Origin: Hoplostethus atlanticus
Taxonomy: Eukaryota > Chordata > Actinopteri > Trachichthyiformes > Trachichthyidae
Length of the DNA stretch: 64,000 nt
NCBI GenBank assembly: GCA_034670405.1
Contig: JAXDDX010000178.1
Coordinates: 682,001-746,000, forward strand
Reading direction: 5' to 3'
The translations under genes were made by a program, and so were the position numbers. Shown in pieces: positions 12,901-27,016 of this stretch; within the stretch, counting starts at the first letter, position 1, and each line of letters starts with the position of its first letter. Under the pieces are notes generated by a model. The model made no database searches and had not been told where the DNA came from. It saw only the letters and a list, made by a program, of their open reading frames with translations.

Positions 12901-14583
12901 CGGGTCCATGTGGAGAGGCTTTGCCACTGCGGCGCCGCTCGGTCCGGAACATTTGTATTTTGTGGGATGATGACAAACAGTCTGTCCTGAGCATCAGCCT
13001 AGTATACTGTAATGAGGCCAGGTGTGAGCTCTGATGAGTTCACTGACTCGTGGTTGATGTGAGAACCACGTCAATACTTTCATTATCTCAGATATGTCAG
13101 ATTTTTCATTTTAGGTGGAGTCAGGCGGACTATTCATCACGGTAATCACCCGTCACGTTGCCCGTGTTCAAGTCAAAGGCCCCCCCTGTGAAATACAGTA
13201 GTGAGTCCAAACTACGGGCCCCTTGATGCTGTACCTGAGTTCCTGATTTTCATAATCCCCATCTGGCGAGTGAGTGTGATAAGCTTTTAGGTTGTGTGCT
13301 TGTGGCAGTCAGCAGTTTTGTCCCAGAGGCCTGCTGGCCGTGCTCTCTGGGCAAACATAAAAGCTCAGACAAGACCGATAATGGCTCGGCAGTCCTACCC
13401 AGGGGGCGGGGGGGGCAGCTTTTTGCATGCACAGTCAATGAAACAAGAGAGGAAGAAAAACAGCTACGACAATGTGAGCCAAAGCGTATAAAAAGTCAAG
13501 ATTGCTCTGCCTGGTCTCAGAATGCTGATTCGTCAGTCTGGGGGTATTCGGGCTTATCGTCCCCACTGTTCGCTCTGCTTTTTTTTCGCCGACACAAACA
13601 TCTCGCTTCAAAAGGAAGCGAGCCGCAAACTTTTAAGCAGATGAGATTGTAAAGCTAATAGCCTCAAGTCTCAAGCGGATGGGTGAAGTCAGAAGTGGAC
13701 CGAATTCTAAAGACACTATTCAGCCCTTTACAAAATCTCTCTCGCTTCCTGCGTCCGAAATAAAACGGCCGTGTCTCTCCCTCTGGCCTCGCAGTGGGAC
13801 GGCTTCAGCCAGCTTATCCTCCTTCGGGCCGTGCAGGAGCAGCAGCCCCTGAGCCTCTGCTTGTCGGCGGACAACAGGGGGAAGCAGGCTAATAAAGTCA
13901 ACAAACTGCAGAGACTCGCAAACCTGCTGGAACCGCGCCAACAAACCAAGTCCAATAAAACACCAAACACGCCAGGACAAACACAGCTAGGAACAAGCTA
14001 ACGCACACATGGACTAGAGGCTCGGCGGACACAGAGCGCGATGTTCATTTTCATTGCTTTTACTGTCAACTGGTATACAGTGACCCCGGAGACAGACACA
14101 TCAGCACCCGGTGAGGGAGAGGATGCCGGTGACATGGAGAGGAGGTGATGAAGAGGTGCTTGGAGAAAATGGATGGTTCAAATTACTCAGACAGACAGGT
14201 CTATTAATATGGAGACACTGTCACATGTCTTCTGACACACACACACACACACGCACACAAAAACCACACAAAACTAGACTAATATAACTCAGCCCCCTGG
14301 AGATTAGGGTTCCCGCGCCGCTGCCGATACACGTCGACGCGGACTGTAAACACTCGACACACACACACACTGCGTGAAGCAGGAAGCTCTTTGATGTTTC
14401 CGCTGCAGTGGTGCTCAACGTGACCTCAATCCACATCCTTCCTCAACGTTACAGCTGAGGGGAAATACTGGAGTGTTCATCCCCCCCCCCCCCGTCCCCT
14501 TCCCTCTCAGACAGGCTTTCTGCAAAACACACTCACAGCAAAGTGTTAAAGTGAACAGAAAACAGCATACGCAGACACCTGCT

Positions 14584-14586
<3 letters not shown>
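9961..14586. other. intronic stretch, no gene seen
   Basis: Mixed-composition DNA with short AC runs near 14236-14258 and 14357-14371 and a C13-14 run near 14480. Overlapping frames around 10770-11190 on both strands show no recognisable domain. Nothing else was recognised. Confidence 0.55.

Positions 14587-14636
<50 letters not shown>
14587..14636. repeat. (AC)25 microsatellite
   Basis: A pure 50-bp AC run, followed shortly by an A14 run at about 14648-14660. Confidence 0.97.
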
Positions 14637-14637
<1 letters not shown>

Positions 14638-15277
14638 GGGATATATAAAAAAAAAAAAAAGTTAATATGTGCCAGAGAATCAGAGAGTCTTCAAAGTAAG
14701 CCTGTGGCTCAGCGTCTAGCCAGGAGTTATTTTTTTCTGCCATTCTGTTTTCTGCACATCAAAAGCTCTCGATGGGATGACAAGAAGTGTCAAGGCAGCT
14801 TCAACTGAGTTGCCTCTCAACTCATTTAGCCAAAGGATCTCTTTCTCACCCTTTTCCCCCGTTTTTCCTCCTTCACTTTGTAATATAGACTACAGTCTGA
14901 AACCATGACAGCTGGGAAAAAAAACCCAAAACACTCTCTCGCTCTCTCTGTCTGACAAATTCGTAGCTGGGGCGCTCGCGATAAGGTGAACCGGACTATG
15001 ATTTATTTCAAATTTGCTAGCTGTCATCGTTGTCATCGACGTGCACATCCTTCATTTCCCGTCACTTTGTTTTCATACACAGAAACCGTCGCACTCCAAC
15101 AGATGCGACGGTAGCTCGGGGCGTCTATCCAGTTCGCCGACGGATTTGACTGATAATCTTAACAAGCATCTGTTTGGATTTGCTTCAATAATAAAAGGGC
15201 TAAACAGAAAACGTTGAATTAGAAGAAATAACAGGTTGGACAGGCAGGGGGGAAAAAAAGGGGGACGGGGAGACAGA

Positions 15278-15280
<3 letters not shown>

Positions 15281-15314
<34 letters not shown>
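15281..15314. repeat. (AG)17 microsatellite
   Basis: A pure AG run, preceded by a purine-rich 40-bp lead-in with G and A homopolymers. Confidence 0.97.
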
Positions 15315-15317
<3 letters not shown>

Positions 15318-15634
15318 CTACTCAGCGAGTCAGTGACGGAGAGATGATAATGATGAGCCCTGAGACTGGCAACTATTTTAAGACTTCCTGAAAGTGAAAA
15401 GACAAGAGGGAAGTAGAGCAGAATTTGATTGTTTTTTTGCGTGAGCCGACACACACTTCAGTTCACTGGTCACACGTCTGCAACACCTGCACCAGTTGAT
15501 TTATTTACATGTACTAGAGTTAAAATAAATATGGGTTTTTGAAGGTCGACGGCAATATTTTTAGACTTTATTGCCCATAGCTCTTATTTTGTGATATTTT
15601 TCATGCCAAAAAAAGTTGCCAGTGCCAACCCCCC

Positions 15635-15636
<2 letters not shown>

Positions 15637-15665
<29 letters not shown>
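15637..15665. repeat. C-run plus (CA)14 microsatellite
   Basis: A run of nine C leads directly into about 14 CA units. Confidence 0.95.
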
Positions 15666-15667
<2 letters not shown>

Positions 15668-18654
15668 TAGTCCTCTGAAACATCTTTTAGATGAAGCATT
15701 AAAACCCAGACTAATAAAGTTTCTTTTAGCATCTTTTTAAAGCAGGGCGACCCACCATATCTATTCATTGGTAGAGGAAACTCTGGGACAGATTACTACC
15801 TCCGATAATTCATTTACTAAAAGAAAAAGAAACCCATAACTGAACAAATGAACAAATAAAATAAAACTTCATTGCAGGTTTTACAGACTGTTTTCACAGA
15901 CCCGCATTTAATAAAAGGCGAATGTCGGCCCATTATAGTGACAAACCCAAATATTGGCCTGAGCTCAATATCCAATTTCTAGCCGTGCGTTAGACACATG
16001 GTTGACAATAAGGCTGCGTCCGGCCGCAGGCACCCCCGGCCCATTTGAGCCTCTCATCTGTAAACGCTTTGGCCTCGTTTCCCCCCGTGGCGCAAGTCAC
16101 ACCCTGATCTAATGTGTTCTGACGAGAGCATCACGCCCCCCTGGATCCTCACACTGTACGCTGCTGTGAGGCTGTGAGGCTGTATCCACAACCCCCCCCA
16201 CACACACACCACCACCACATCCAGCAATCACAACACCTCCACAGGCTGTCCGTCCACCCGTCCGCCCACCAGGGAAGGGAGGTGTGAGCTCAATAAGGAC
16301 ACACTGAGAATCACAAGCAGGCCAGGCCCACGAGATTGAGATGAGACTGCGTCAAGCTGCACTAAGAGTATCGTCACGATCGCAACGTGAGGGAATCCGG
16401 CCTTCGCAGCCAAATTCAACAGGGGCTCTGCTGTGAACTTGGACCGGAGATAGTCGCTTTTGCAGCAGCGCAAATGTTTTAAGTGGGTTGTTGGCCGGGG
16501 AATGCCGTGTTGGCTAAAACTCCCCCGAAATAAACACAATGTGACTCCACTGTTTGCTTACTCACAGCTCCCTGAGCAGGGAAGCGAGCCGATGACAAAG
16601 CAGTGCAACAGCTGCAGCTCACAGCGGGAGCAGAGAGAGAAGGGCTGTGATTTCAAATTAGGGGTTGGCTGCTCTTTGCCCTCGCCTGGTCTCTCACTCT
16701 GTTATCTGAAAACATAATAAAGGAAAGTGTTTCGGGGGTGGGGGCGTTCTTTCGCTTCAGCTGTCAAGGAGCAGAGCATAGCTCAGGACCAGCATGACCC
16801 GCCGCTAAAGCAGAAAAACAGGAATGCCAACTCTGGAATGAACTGAGCTCGCGGTATACGCCGACTGCTGAGAGAACAGAGGCGTAGAGAAGTCTTCGAA
16901 CCTTCTTACCTCATTTTCTTATTAATTCAACCGAAGAAAATTGCTGCAACTTAAAGGCCTTCATCAGCCCTCTGACAAATATCTCTCGGCCATCTCTCGT
17001 ATGGTATTTTATTATAGGACGGTAATTGCTCTCACTGGAACATTTTTCGTCAATTGAAAGAATTTTGCAGCCTGCAACCATAAAAATGAAAAATCCAATT
17101 GAAAACAGAAGAGAAGAAAATATTGCTATTACCCAAGGTATGATTCCAAGTAGATGTTCTGTTTCTGAATGCAAACTGACCACGGTAGCTCTTGCGATTC
17201 GTGGAATCCGGGTTTAACGTTACGAAACCAGGCGCAACAGTCTGAAATACACAACCTTGTTTTTGCAAAAGAAAAAGGAAGCCGTAGAGAGATAAAGAGA
17301 AATGCATCTGATCATAATGTCACGTAAACAAAGCGGCTCTCTCAGCAGTAATACGGCCAGGTACATGATGAACCTCCTACAAAGACAGGCCGTGCGTCTA
17401 TGCAGCGAGTCCAGGCTTTTATGTAACGCGCTGATAAATCACCGATACGGCAGCATGAGTAATAAACTCATCAGCGACCGCTACTTATTTACTGGAGGCT
17501 TTTATTCTCATCCCATAATGAAATTTTTTTTTATGTCATTTGTTGCTGCGGCACTGAGCGATGGCTTAGCTGCACGGTGGTAGCGTACATGCCAAAGCCA
17601 TTCAACTCATTGCTGCCAACCTGGATCAACCTGGAGTCCACGTCATCGTCGGTGCATCATCAGTGCTCAATGTTCCTCTGCGCTACGTGATGTCCTGCCT
17701 CATCCCCACGCCTTGGTGTCAGGTCGGGGCGAGTCAGATCCTATCTGTCTGTGTGCGCGTTAGTGCGACGTCCAGACAGCCAGCCCGCTGCCGACACACT
17801 CAGACGAAGCTCTGCGTCCTGTTTGGCTGCGGCGCCGGAGCCCAGCCGTCCCCTTGGAGGCTGTCGCTGGCAGCTGAGGCTCATCTCCCGCAGAAAAACA
17901 ACTGATTAGCCTTGTTATAAGCTAACTGGCTGCCCTAGTTGTTGCCGAAGCTCACAAAAGCCCTGGAAACACGATAAAGCCTTGAGATAAATGGATATAG
18001 AGTAACCATATGTCTTAGGTAAGTGGTTGAAATTAATTGTCTGCGGTATATGGCTTAGTGAAAGGGCGGAGGAGGAGTAGAACGGGACGCAGGGAATGGT
18101 GAGGAATTAGCTGAAAGCATAAGCTCCAAATGATTCATGGCCCTGAGGAGGAAACGGAACGATATGCTGCCACGGGGAAATCACTTTTGGAAGGGGGGGG
18201 GGGCTTTGGACAGGACTGCACTGAGGGCTGTGGACTGTAACGCTCACCGAGCAATTTCAGGTTCACCCAAAACCCTAACCCGGCCTTGGGCACCGGAACC
18301 ACGCCGCCACAGGCCAAGACACACACAGATGGCGTGAAGCCACATTCAGAAGTCTCTTTCCCCCCATTTTTCAAATTTACGCACTCACAAGCTTTTCCTT
18401 TCAACTCTCTATCACCCCCCGGTCTCCTGACCTTCCTTTTTTCAATTTTTGCAACCGCAGCAGTTTCATTGTCTGACTGCAATCTGGGGCGATCGCTATC
18501 AATTATTAATCTATTATGAAAAGGACAATGACCTTGGGCGGCATTTGAGGTGCCGCCGTTCTAGTCGTGCATTAGCGCACCTCGTTACCTTCTGCCTCAC
18601 AAATCATTTTAAAGAAAGCTTTAACTATCCTGGATCATTTTAAATACACCGGCG

Positions 18655-18655
<1 letters not shown>
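15666..18655. other. intronic stretch, no gene seen
   Basis: Repeat-poor, mixed-composition DNA. An AT-rich block at 16910-17310 gives frames on both strands with no domain pattern, and one minus-strand frame contains a hydrophobic run by chance. This and similar repeat-free blocks are the likeliest places for conserved intronic enhancers, but that cannot be judged without alignment. Confidence 0.5.
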
Positions 18656-18712
<57 letters not shown>

Positions 18713-18713
18713 G
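18656..18713. repeat. compound (TG)n-(GA)n microsatellite
   Basis: About 17 TG units switch directly to about 11 GA units near 18690. The same TG-to-GA switch occurs at 33976-34012 and 34402-34436. Confidence 0.97.
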
Positions 18714-20828
18714 GACCAGGCTAATGGACCGGACGATTTATCACGTTTCTCAATGCAACATCCTTTGAGCCGTTTCAAAGACCCGAAGAAGAATGGCATG
18801 GTTAGGTGGCGCCGTCTTCCCACTTGGTTAGAGTAGAGCTCCACAGTACATGCCAGGCCATGATGATGGAGACAAAGGTCAGAGTTGGGTTATAACATTA
18901 GTGGCGGGTCAGGTTCGATCCCACTGGGCAACAGAGGGAGAAGAAATGGTACCGTAACTGCGCTTTACACCCGCTACTTAACAACATGGCTGAAATAGGT
19001 GCACGAGGCTTTATCACGCACCTCAGACAGCTCAACAGAAATTAAAACAATATATTTGTTGTGAATGGATTTATTTATAAGATTCAGCACTGCCGCAGCG
19101 GCGAGGTCGTGGGGTTATCCGTTTCTCCCGATGATCCAAGTTAATCAGAAAACAGACGGAAAATAGAATAGAAAATCTGAAACACAAATATGACACCTGA
19201 TTGGGGAAAACTTCAAAAGCCTCTGAACGTATTAGACAGTGTGAAATTGTAGATATTTGCTTCTTAGAAGATGTAACGTCCATTTACACTCTCATCAATC
19301 TCACCCCTGGTTCCGCGCCCCTTTGCATTTGTGCGTGGCGGTTGTTTCCAAAAAACTTTAGTAGCTGGCCTCCAAAGTCGGACAGCAAATTACTGCTGAA
19401 TAAATGCTGAAGATAAGACCACGTAGGGGCAGATCAGATCGCGCCGTGCATAGCGATGACTCCCGCTGTAGGTGCAGGTCTACCGACTCCGCCGCCGCGC
19501 TAGCTAATCTGCTTTCAGCACCACGGGGACCTGAATGTGAGTCTATCATATTGTACGCATTTCCAGCTGAATGGCCAAAACCAAATGCGGGCTGCACAAT
19601 GTGAGGAGCCTTGGGACTTTACAGTAGTCTACTAATGCTCCTCTGTGAATTGACAGTCCCATTATGATAAACAGTGAACGATACAGTGCTGCCCCGAAAA
19701 TGGATGATGATTATAAAAGCCCAGAAGAATAGCGAGTCAACAAGTGCTGCGCTCTGTGATTAAAGATGTGTTTCATCTCCAGGGAGATTGATGTATCGTA
19801 TTTATTAGCTTTTAGACAAGACTCGAGGGTGGGTGTGTGTATGCAGGGGAGGGAGGGGGTTTGTTGCTGGATGATTCGCCACCTCCTACAGGGAAAGGAT
19901 CACGTTGAATAACGGCTGCCACTTCCCAGGCTGAATGAAACAAGTTATCCGGTTACACTGCTGCTCTACGGGTGAAGGAGTCTGGACCTGGACTAGTCGC
20001 AATAATAATCATCAAGGAGAGGAGGGTTGTTTGCGATGATGAACCTCTCCCAGCATGCCATGAGGCCAGTATGAGCTCCGTGCATCTTGTTAACGAGGAT
20101 GGGAAGACAAGAAGGCAGGCCTTTCACAAGAATTGTGGAGATGGATAGCCAAGATCCTCCATATTGATGGATTCAAAAATAACACTCTCTCCAACTGTGT
20201 TATTCCGTGATTTCGCCGCTCTCTCCCCATCGAGATCGAGTTGTTTAAATGAACATGATGTCAATCTGTCATTCAAACGCATTCAAATTCAAGCAAAAGA
20301 GGCAGGCGATAATATACAATCCACCCGAGAGGTGAATACCAACCCGTCCTCTGCATGCGAAGCGCGTCTGTTGCCAGAGTGAGCTGGTGTCATTAAGTTA
20401 AATGTTTAATTATAGATATCTGAAGCGAGCCAATGTGTGCACGTTCTTATCACCGCATCAATTAGCACGCGTGTCATTCAGTCTGACGGACTGACACGTG
20501 CACACACGCACACACACGTCAACTCGTCAGACCCCATGCAGGGTACGTGGAGCACCGTATTCTTTCATATACGCAATAAGACACAGCCTCCTGTTCAGAG
20601 TCTGTTTCAACCCAAGGTGAATTATTTACCACAGCAGTCTTCCAGCTACATCACAAAGCATGCCTAATAAATGGGCTAAGTCCTGAGGGCGGGGATAAAA
20701 AGCACGGAGGCAGTTTGGCAGTTCAAGCTTGCCGTGCTCTCGGTCATAAGGTTTAAGACAGTCGGGTATGTAAGCCATTGGAATAGTTTTAGGATACTGC
20801 TCCCTTCAAGTTTCAATAAAACACACCA
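18714..20828. other. intronic stretch, no gene seen
   Basis: Mixed-composition DNA without recognisable repeats apart from a short CA run at about 20500-20517. Frames are all under 80 codons with no domain pattern. Confidence 0.5.
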
Positions 20829-21027
20829 AGGCCAATCCCATTTCTTATTTGTACCTCTGCCCCTCTTTCTCGAGTGCCCCTCGCTTTTCGACTTGCCCCT
20901 ACCACTTCGCCCGACCCCTCTATCCCAACAAGAATCGGGACACCCTACCCCTCCGTTGCGCGTTCACGCGTAGGGGTAGGGTGTCCCGAAGTGGTAGGGG
21001 CAAGGGATGTATTGGGATTGGGCCCAA
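20829..21027. mobile_element. fold-back MITE-like element
   Basis: Nested inverted repeats were read directly. An 18-bp outer arm at 20892-20909 (CTTGCCCCTACCACTTCG) pairs perfectly with 20987-21004. A 17-bp inner arm at 20936-20952 pairs perfectly with 20972-20988. Short termini GGCCAATCCCA (about 20830-20840) and TGGGATTGGGCC (about 21013-21024) also pair. The loop at 20953-20971 is GC-rich. There is no coding capacity. The layout suggests a small non-autonomous DNA transposon or fold-back element. Confidence 0.7.
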
Positions 21028-21178
21028 GTTGTTCTAGCTACAAAACCAAACTTGCTTGGCAGTTCATATTTCACAGTTTTAAGTGAACGCAACTGACGAT
21101 GCCAAAACGATGAACCTCAAATTCTGCAGGCCAATTTAATTCAACAAATCCACACATCCACCTGACTCCTCCCTCTTC

Positions 21179-21180
<2 letters not shown>

Positions 21181-21217
<37 letters not shown>
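21181..21217. repeat. (AC)18 microsatellite
   Basis: A pure AC run. Confidence 0.97.
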
Positions 21218-21220
<3 letters not shown>

Positions 21221-24200
21221 CAGCCACAGTGGGAAGGAGAGAGGAGTGCCTTTCCTCACTGATCTCTGTGATCCTGGAGTGAGGACAGCAACTTAGCATC
21301 CCAATGCTGCCCCCTGGCCTGCTGGGAAGGCCCAGAGACGCCGTCTCAAATTCACAGCTCAGAAACATGCGGACCATTTGAGACGCTAACTTCCCCCGAC
21401 AGACAGCGGGAAAGAGGAAGAGGTGGCGTATGAGAAATAAAATAAGAAGATAGAAATGATACCAAGGATGGCAAGGGGGGCAAGGAGAGAGTGGTGAGGA
21501 GGAATAGTAGTATATGCCGCTGCCTCCCTGGCTATAGGACACAGTGGTCTCCTCATTGCAGAGAATATATGATTGATTTCCCCTGAAAGCAGCTTAGAGG
21601 AGAGAAACGTCTGAGTGAAAGGAGTGGAAGGATTTCTGACACGTTAACAACATATTTATTGTTCAGTATTTTTCATCTGCTTAAGTAATTACTGACTGGC
21701 AGGAAGTGCCATCTACTTCATCCTTATCATCAGTCAGAAAGCTTTTAATACACGGCTCATCATCAAAAGTACAACGAAACACAAACTGAAATGAAGTAAT
21801 AGCAACAAATATATTACCACAGCTTGTTGGTTTCAATGGACTACAGTTTTTCCACAGCCAACAAGAGAAAGGTGTGTTAGAGGTGTGTTATTTGAGGTTT
21901 CCCGGTGGTCTCCAGTTTGTAACCGTCCCACTTATTAGCCATGGCATGCTTTGGCTAAAACCCTGAAACTTCTCATTTAATAGAAAAATCCTATTGTTGG
22001 GCAGTCACATTCTCAGATGGAAGAGAGTGGAAAAACAAATATATATTCATCTAATTGTGGACTGGGTCCAAAACATTAATGAAAACAGGACAGGACAGTC
22101 AATCACACAACCTCTGCTACAGCGTGCTTTCAGCTGTGAAACAAAATGACAAAAGAGAGTTTTAATTCAGATATCCATTTGAACCACGATGGGAATTTAT
22201 TAAAACATCATGTGCGTAGTCGGACGTGAAATCAGTTTCATTGTTATACAGTCACACGTTATCGCTGTAAAATGCAATCCCGACCGGAGCAAATGATGGA
22301 GTGTCAAAGCTGCTTTCAGCCGTCTTCAGCTACAGAAGCTGTGTTATCGAGCCAGAGTGTTATCATCTGTGTTTTATCAGCGCCGCTTTAGGATTTATAC
22401 AGGCGACCCTTTCAATCCTCCAACTAGGGAAAGAAATATGGCAAAGAAGGAGAATGAAGAAAAGATGGGAGATGGGAGATGGGAGGGAAGGAGTTTTTTT
22501 GAGATGTCACCCTGCAACATCCTTCCAATGCCTTTCATGTATTTAGGAACATGATGTCTTATTGTTTGTGATGAATAACCCCTCTTACCTGCTCGCGTCA
22601 AACCTTGAGCCATCTACAGAGATATAACAGAGATTGATAAGCCATCACTCCTCCTGGCACTTGACAGCGTGGTGCCTTGTGCTGGAGAATATTTGGGGAG
22701 AATGAAGTAGGGGGGAAATGGTACTCAGGAGAAGAGCAGTCATACAGAGACAATGAAAACCACCCTGGGCAGGTGCATTACTCACTCACATAGAATAGAG
22801 TGGAGCAGACAGAACACGCGACAACGAGGGTTTCCCTTTGCCTACTTGGTGATGGTAAAACATGTGAAAGGGAGACTTTCTTTTGCATGACTGTGGAAAG
22901 ACAAAAACGTTTCCCCTGCCTCCAGGACTCTGGCTCATCTCAGCCCAGTCCTACAGCCTGCCTGACCCGGAGCTGCCGGGGGGGGTTCCTCTCTCTGAAA
23001 GGCTGTCGTCATCAGGACGGATGGCTCCAGTATGTCCTCTCCCCGTCCTCTGGCCAGACAGGCCCCTCAGGGGCCAGAAGCACCTGTCCTTCAGAAGGAC
23101 AGCACGATTCACAACCTGTCACTATGTCCCACAGTAGTCTCATGCTGATGCTTCTAGTTTCCCCACAGCCAGTCACTCCAATAGGATTCATATTGTTTTT
23201 GCTTAGTGGTCCAAACTGGGGATGTATCATGATGATATTCACAGTGCATGCAATACCAATCTGTGTATGGGAATAATATATGATTATCTCCAACAATGTT
23301 TGCTTTGTGATACCTTTCAGTGGGTGGGACAAGGGAAAGGTATGTATGGATTTGAGGTTCATGTTGCTGGTGGACTTTGAAGGAGTCCCGGTGTTCTCCA
23401 GGTTAGCCACAGTATGCTTTGGTTATGCTGTCGATAAGGATTTGATAATAATAACCATTCAACTGGTGAGACAGCGGCGCTCTGGCACTACGTAAAGATT
23501 GCACGGGGAGTACTTTGCTTTAGCTTTGGCAGAGCTCCATGCCTACGGTATAGGTACAGCTATGGAGCCAAGCAGAGGTGCAGGAGAGAATGATAACTGG
23601 CTGACAACGTTGGGAGACACGTTGTCATGAATGTCAACCGCATCCCGCCTCGGCCTTCGAGATTCAATTACATGACTGCGATCCGTCTCTGGGTTTTTCG
23701 GCGGGTACATTGTGTGCATGTAACTTATGTGCTACGGGGCTTGTACAGTCGTGTTTAGCCCGCATGAATGCATTCATATCTAATAGTGGGGTTGTGCGGG
23801 ACTGGCTGTATGTGTGTGCAGAAAAAGAGAGAGAGAGAGAAGAACCACAACACTTTCATCTTGCCAAGTCTGACACCAATCGCTGTCAGTCTGGCAAGCT
23901 TTTCTCACCTTATGCATACAGAATCTACTCTTACCTTTTCTGCTGTTTGTTTTTCTCCCAACACCGCGCCCTGCTATATTTACCCATTCTGCATAATTCT
24001 TGTTCTAGTGGGGGAGAAACGCTGCACGATGCAGGGTTGTTGTTTGTCCGCCTTTATTACTTTCAGTGTTTTTAATGAGAGAACTGTGAAATCCATTTCT
24101 TTTTTTTCTTAAATCTACTTCTGTTTTTCTCTATTTTTTTACTTGTTGTTGCCTCCCACACGTGTCTTCACTCGCACAAATACCGCAGAGCACAGCAGGG

Positions 24201-26969
24201 GTTTGTGCTAATAGGAGTCTATAGTTCCCATTTCCCATGAAGGAGAGACCTGAGGGCTTTGAGTAATGGGGCCGGTGCCACCCGTGTCCACCGTGCCAGG
24301 GGGGGGTGGGGGGGGACGTGGACCACAACGGCGATGAGCGTCTTGAGGGCCAATGTACCAGTTCCGCCTCTTCAAAACCTCCCTCCATCTTGGAAACTGC
24401 TCCGTGCTTCAGTGCGTCTCCCGTATCACTCGTTGAAATAGAAATACAAGGTGAGAAAGCGAGCTTCGGGTCTCATTTTCCGAGGAGGGCTGCGTATGAG
24501 CGCATTCGGTCTGTAATGCTAACGTGTGCTTTTCTGAGAGTGTCTTTCGGTCTGCGGCTGGGGGGGGGGAAGAAAAGATATTTGTAAGGCAGAAATTAAA
24601 AATGCTCCCTAATTGCTGTGCTAAGGGATGCATCAATTCGCTTCCAGAGACTGCTAGAACTACCAATTTCAGCCTGAAAAACTGGAAAAAAAACCCTAAT
24701 GCAACAAATCCGTTTTCGTACACATAGGCACGGATATATAGGCACGGTACACACACACACACGAGCACCCACTGCAGTGTTATTACTGATACAAACATCC
24801 TCTCTAACTTGCTCTAACTTGTGTGAATAATATCCTTTAACTAAGATGTGAGAGAGCGAGAGAGAGAGAAAACATGTCCTTGATTCATGAACAATGGAAA
24901 CGTGGAAATACTCTCCAGCAACACTGAATACGTACGAGTCAAAACTGAATGTGCGTCATTTTAGAGAACCGAACATATCAATCTGACATGGAGATATGAG
25001 CAATAGAAAATATCCATATCACATGAACACATTGGAGCGACGGTGCACGGATGGTGAACATGCCCATTGTGGTTCCATTATTCATGAAGATGTGCCGTGT
25101 CTGAAGGAGAGACAACACTGAGACATTCAGCGTGTTAAATAATTGACAAAACCTCAAGAGCTCGCAAGGTCTCTCTTTGATATTGCTCTGTTATTTGCCT
25201 CTGGATGCACGCTCCCTTTCCCGGCTGTTTACCCATTTCCTTTGGTCTTACAAAAGTCACCCACCCCCCACACCCTCCCCCGTCTCCCCTCTGTCCCCCA
25301 CCCAGACAAAGGCTGATTCCCGAGCACCCCTGCAGGAGTGAGAGGCATTAAAGGTTGTTTTTGCTATTGTAATCCCTCGGTGAGAATCGCACTCTATTGG
25401 ATTCACTAACCTGAGCCCAATCTAACGGGGTGCAATGTTGACAGATGCAGATAATTTCCCTGAGGCGGACTGCTTTCACGTCACATTGCCTATTATAATA
25501 TAGATTACATAGATATAGATTCTATTTCTGTTTTCTCAAACCGCCGCAGGTGACGCAGTCAAAGGGTGAATTTAGCATCCAATACTGAGCTGCCAACATG
25601 TGGAAAAAAAGTAATAAAATATGGATCAAGTCTGGGATCAATCGCATCCAGTTCAACACTACTGACTTACCAACAGGTCAACAAAGGTCCCGGAGAATAC
25701 CCTCCGGGTCCCCGAGGCGGTGCGCAAAAACCAACACCTGTGTCCCGGCCGAGGTAGTGTCAGTGGAGCCAGGTTTCATCAAAGATGCACAACTTTAAAG
25801 GAGATCGTCTCGGGGAATACGCTTGTATCTTTCTGTCGATTCCCTATTCAAAGCACGGTCTAGTGAGACTTTTTAAGCCTGTTTACATTTGACTCTGCTG
25901 TGGTCCTTTACTCTCAACCCTTGTTTAAACCGTTTTTTTTGCAGTTTTACTCAGAAAAATTCGAGCAACTTCGCTGAAGCATCTGGGAGTTAAGTGCTTT
26001 GCTCAAGGACACAAAGACAGCAGTAATTAAAAGGCGGAGGATGGGCGCAATCTCACTTGTCTAACCTTGAGATTACTTCCTGATTTGGAGTTGGAAATGA
26101 AAACCAGCGGTGCATAAAGGAGCTGCAATCTGTTTTCCACAGATAGCGCCAGAAACCCTAATAATTCTACACATTCGGCACATTTCCGAGGTGAAATTGC
26201 ACCAGCATTGCATGCAAGGAATCTGAAAGAAATGGCATGGCAATAGTTTCATTATACTGAATACAGCTAAGGTGGCTGACACCAAGCGCCATTATGATCC
26301 AGCATTTGATTAAATCAGACGTTGTCAGTGTTGTCATGTCAGTGATGCGTATTATAGAACCCGAGCGCGATGTGGAGGATGCAACCGGGTGAAATTCAGA
26401 CGGCTTGTATAATATTATCACATATGGCTGAATTTGTGCGGCTTGGGAACTCCTGACTAGCGATGCCGAGCGGCAGTCTGACCCGAACCTCCGAAAGCCT
26501 CAGAGCCCCGGCTAATCCCTGCGGACTCCCAACCTACTCACCACCGCATCACATAATGCCTGACCCGCAGAGGGGAAACTGCCCTGGAATGGCCCTTATC
26601 ATGCAGGCTGAAAGGGTCATAATGCCATGTGAGCAACTAATAACTGCAGCGGATTTGCAAATGCCCCTAGAATCTTATTCACAACCTGAAACCGGAGGGT
26701 GTAGAATCGTGTAGGATGTAATGATGTGGAGAGAGGTTTTTGGCCTGTGTCCAAAGTGTTAGAAAATAGAATATGACTTTTGCTAATGCCCAATGGATGC
26801 CTGCTTACGTGCCTCTTAACTACGGTGCTGCTAAGCTTTCATACACTGTAGATGTTCACTGCGATGAGCCCCCCTCCAAAAAAAGCAAGAGAAGTGGTGT
26901 GAAGTTTTGACAGCCACGGGGGATCACATGAGTATGAGGCTACAGCTTCTTCACACTCTGATTGCATCT

Positions 26970-26972
<3 letters not shown>
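21218..26972. other. intronic stretch, no gene seen
   Basis: Mixed-composition DNA. Two small GC-rich hairpins lie together near 23040-23103 (around CCCCTCAGGGG and GTCCTTCAGAAGGAC). Frames of 100-158 codons at 22800-23276 and 23012-23410 overlap on opposite strands and show no family features. Nothing else was recognised. Confidence 0.5.

Positions 26973-27014
<42 letters not shown>
26973..27014. repeat. (GT)21 microsatellite
   Basis: A pure GT run. Confidence 0.97.

Positions 27015-27016
<2 letters not shown>

Noticed and set aside
16911..17183. Minus-strand frame with a hydrophobic run resembling a membrane helix
   Set aside because: AT-rich composition produces Phe/Ile/Leu runs by chance; the surrounding sequence gives no family match. 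Worth only a conservation check.
23040..23103. Pair of small GC-rich hairpins as a possible RNA gene
   Set aside because: Arms are short and no known RNA family or promoter is evident; they may be chance palindromes.
22800..23276. 158-codon plus-strand frame
   Set aside because: No recognisable domain; overlaps a minus-strand frame of similar length. Likely chance.
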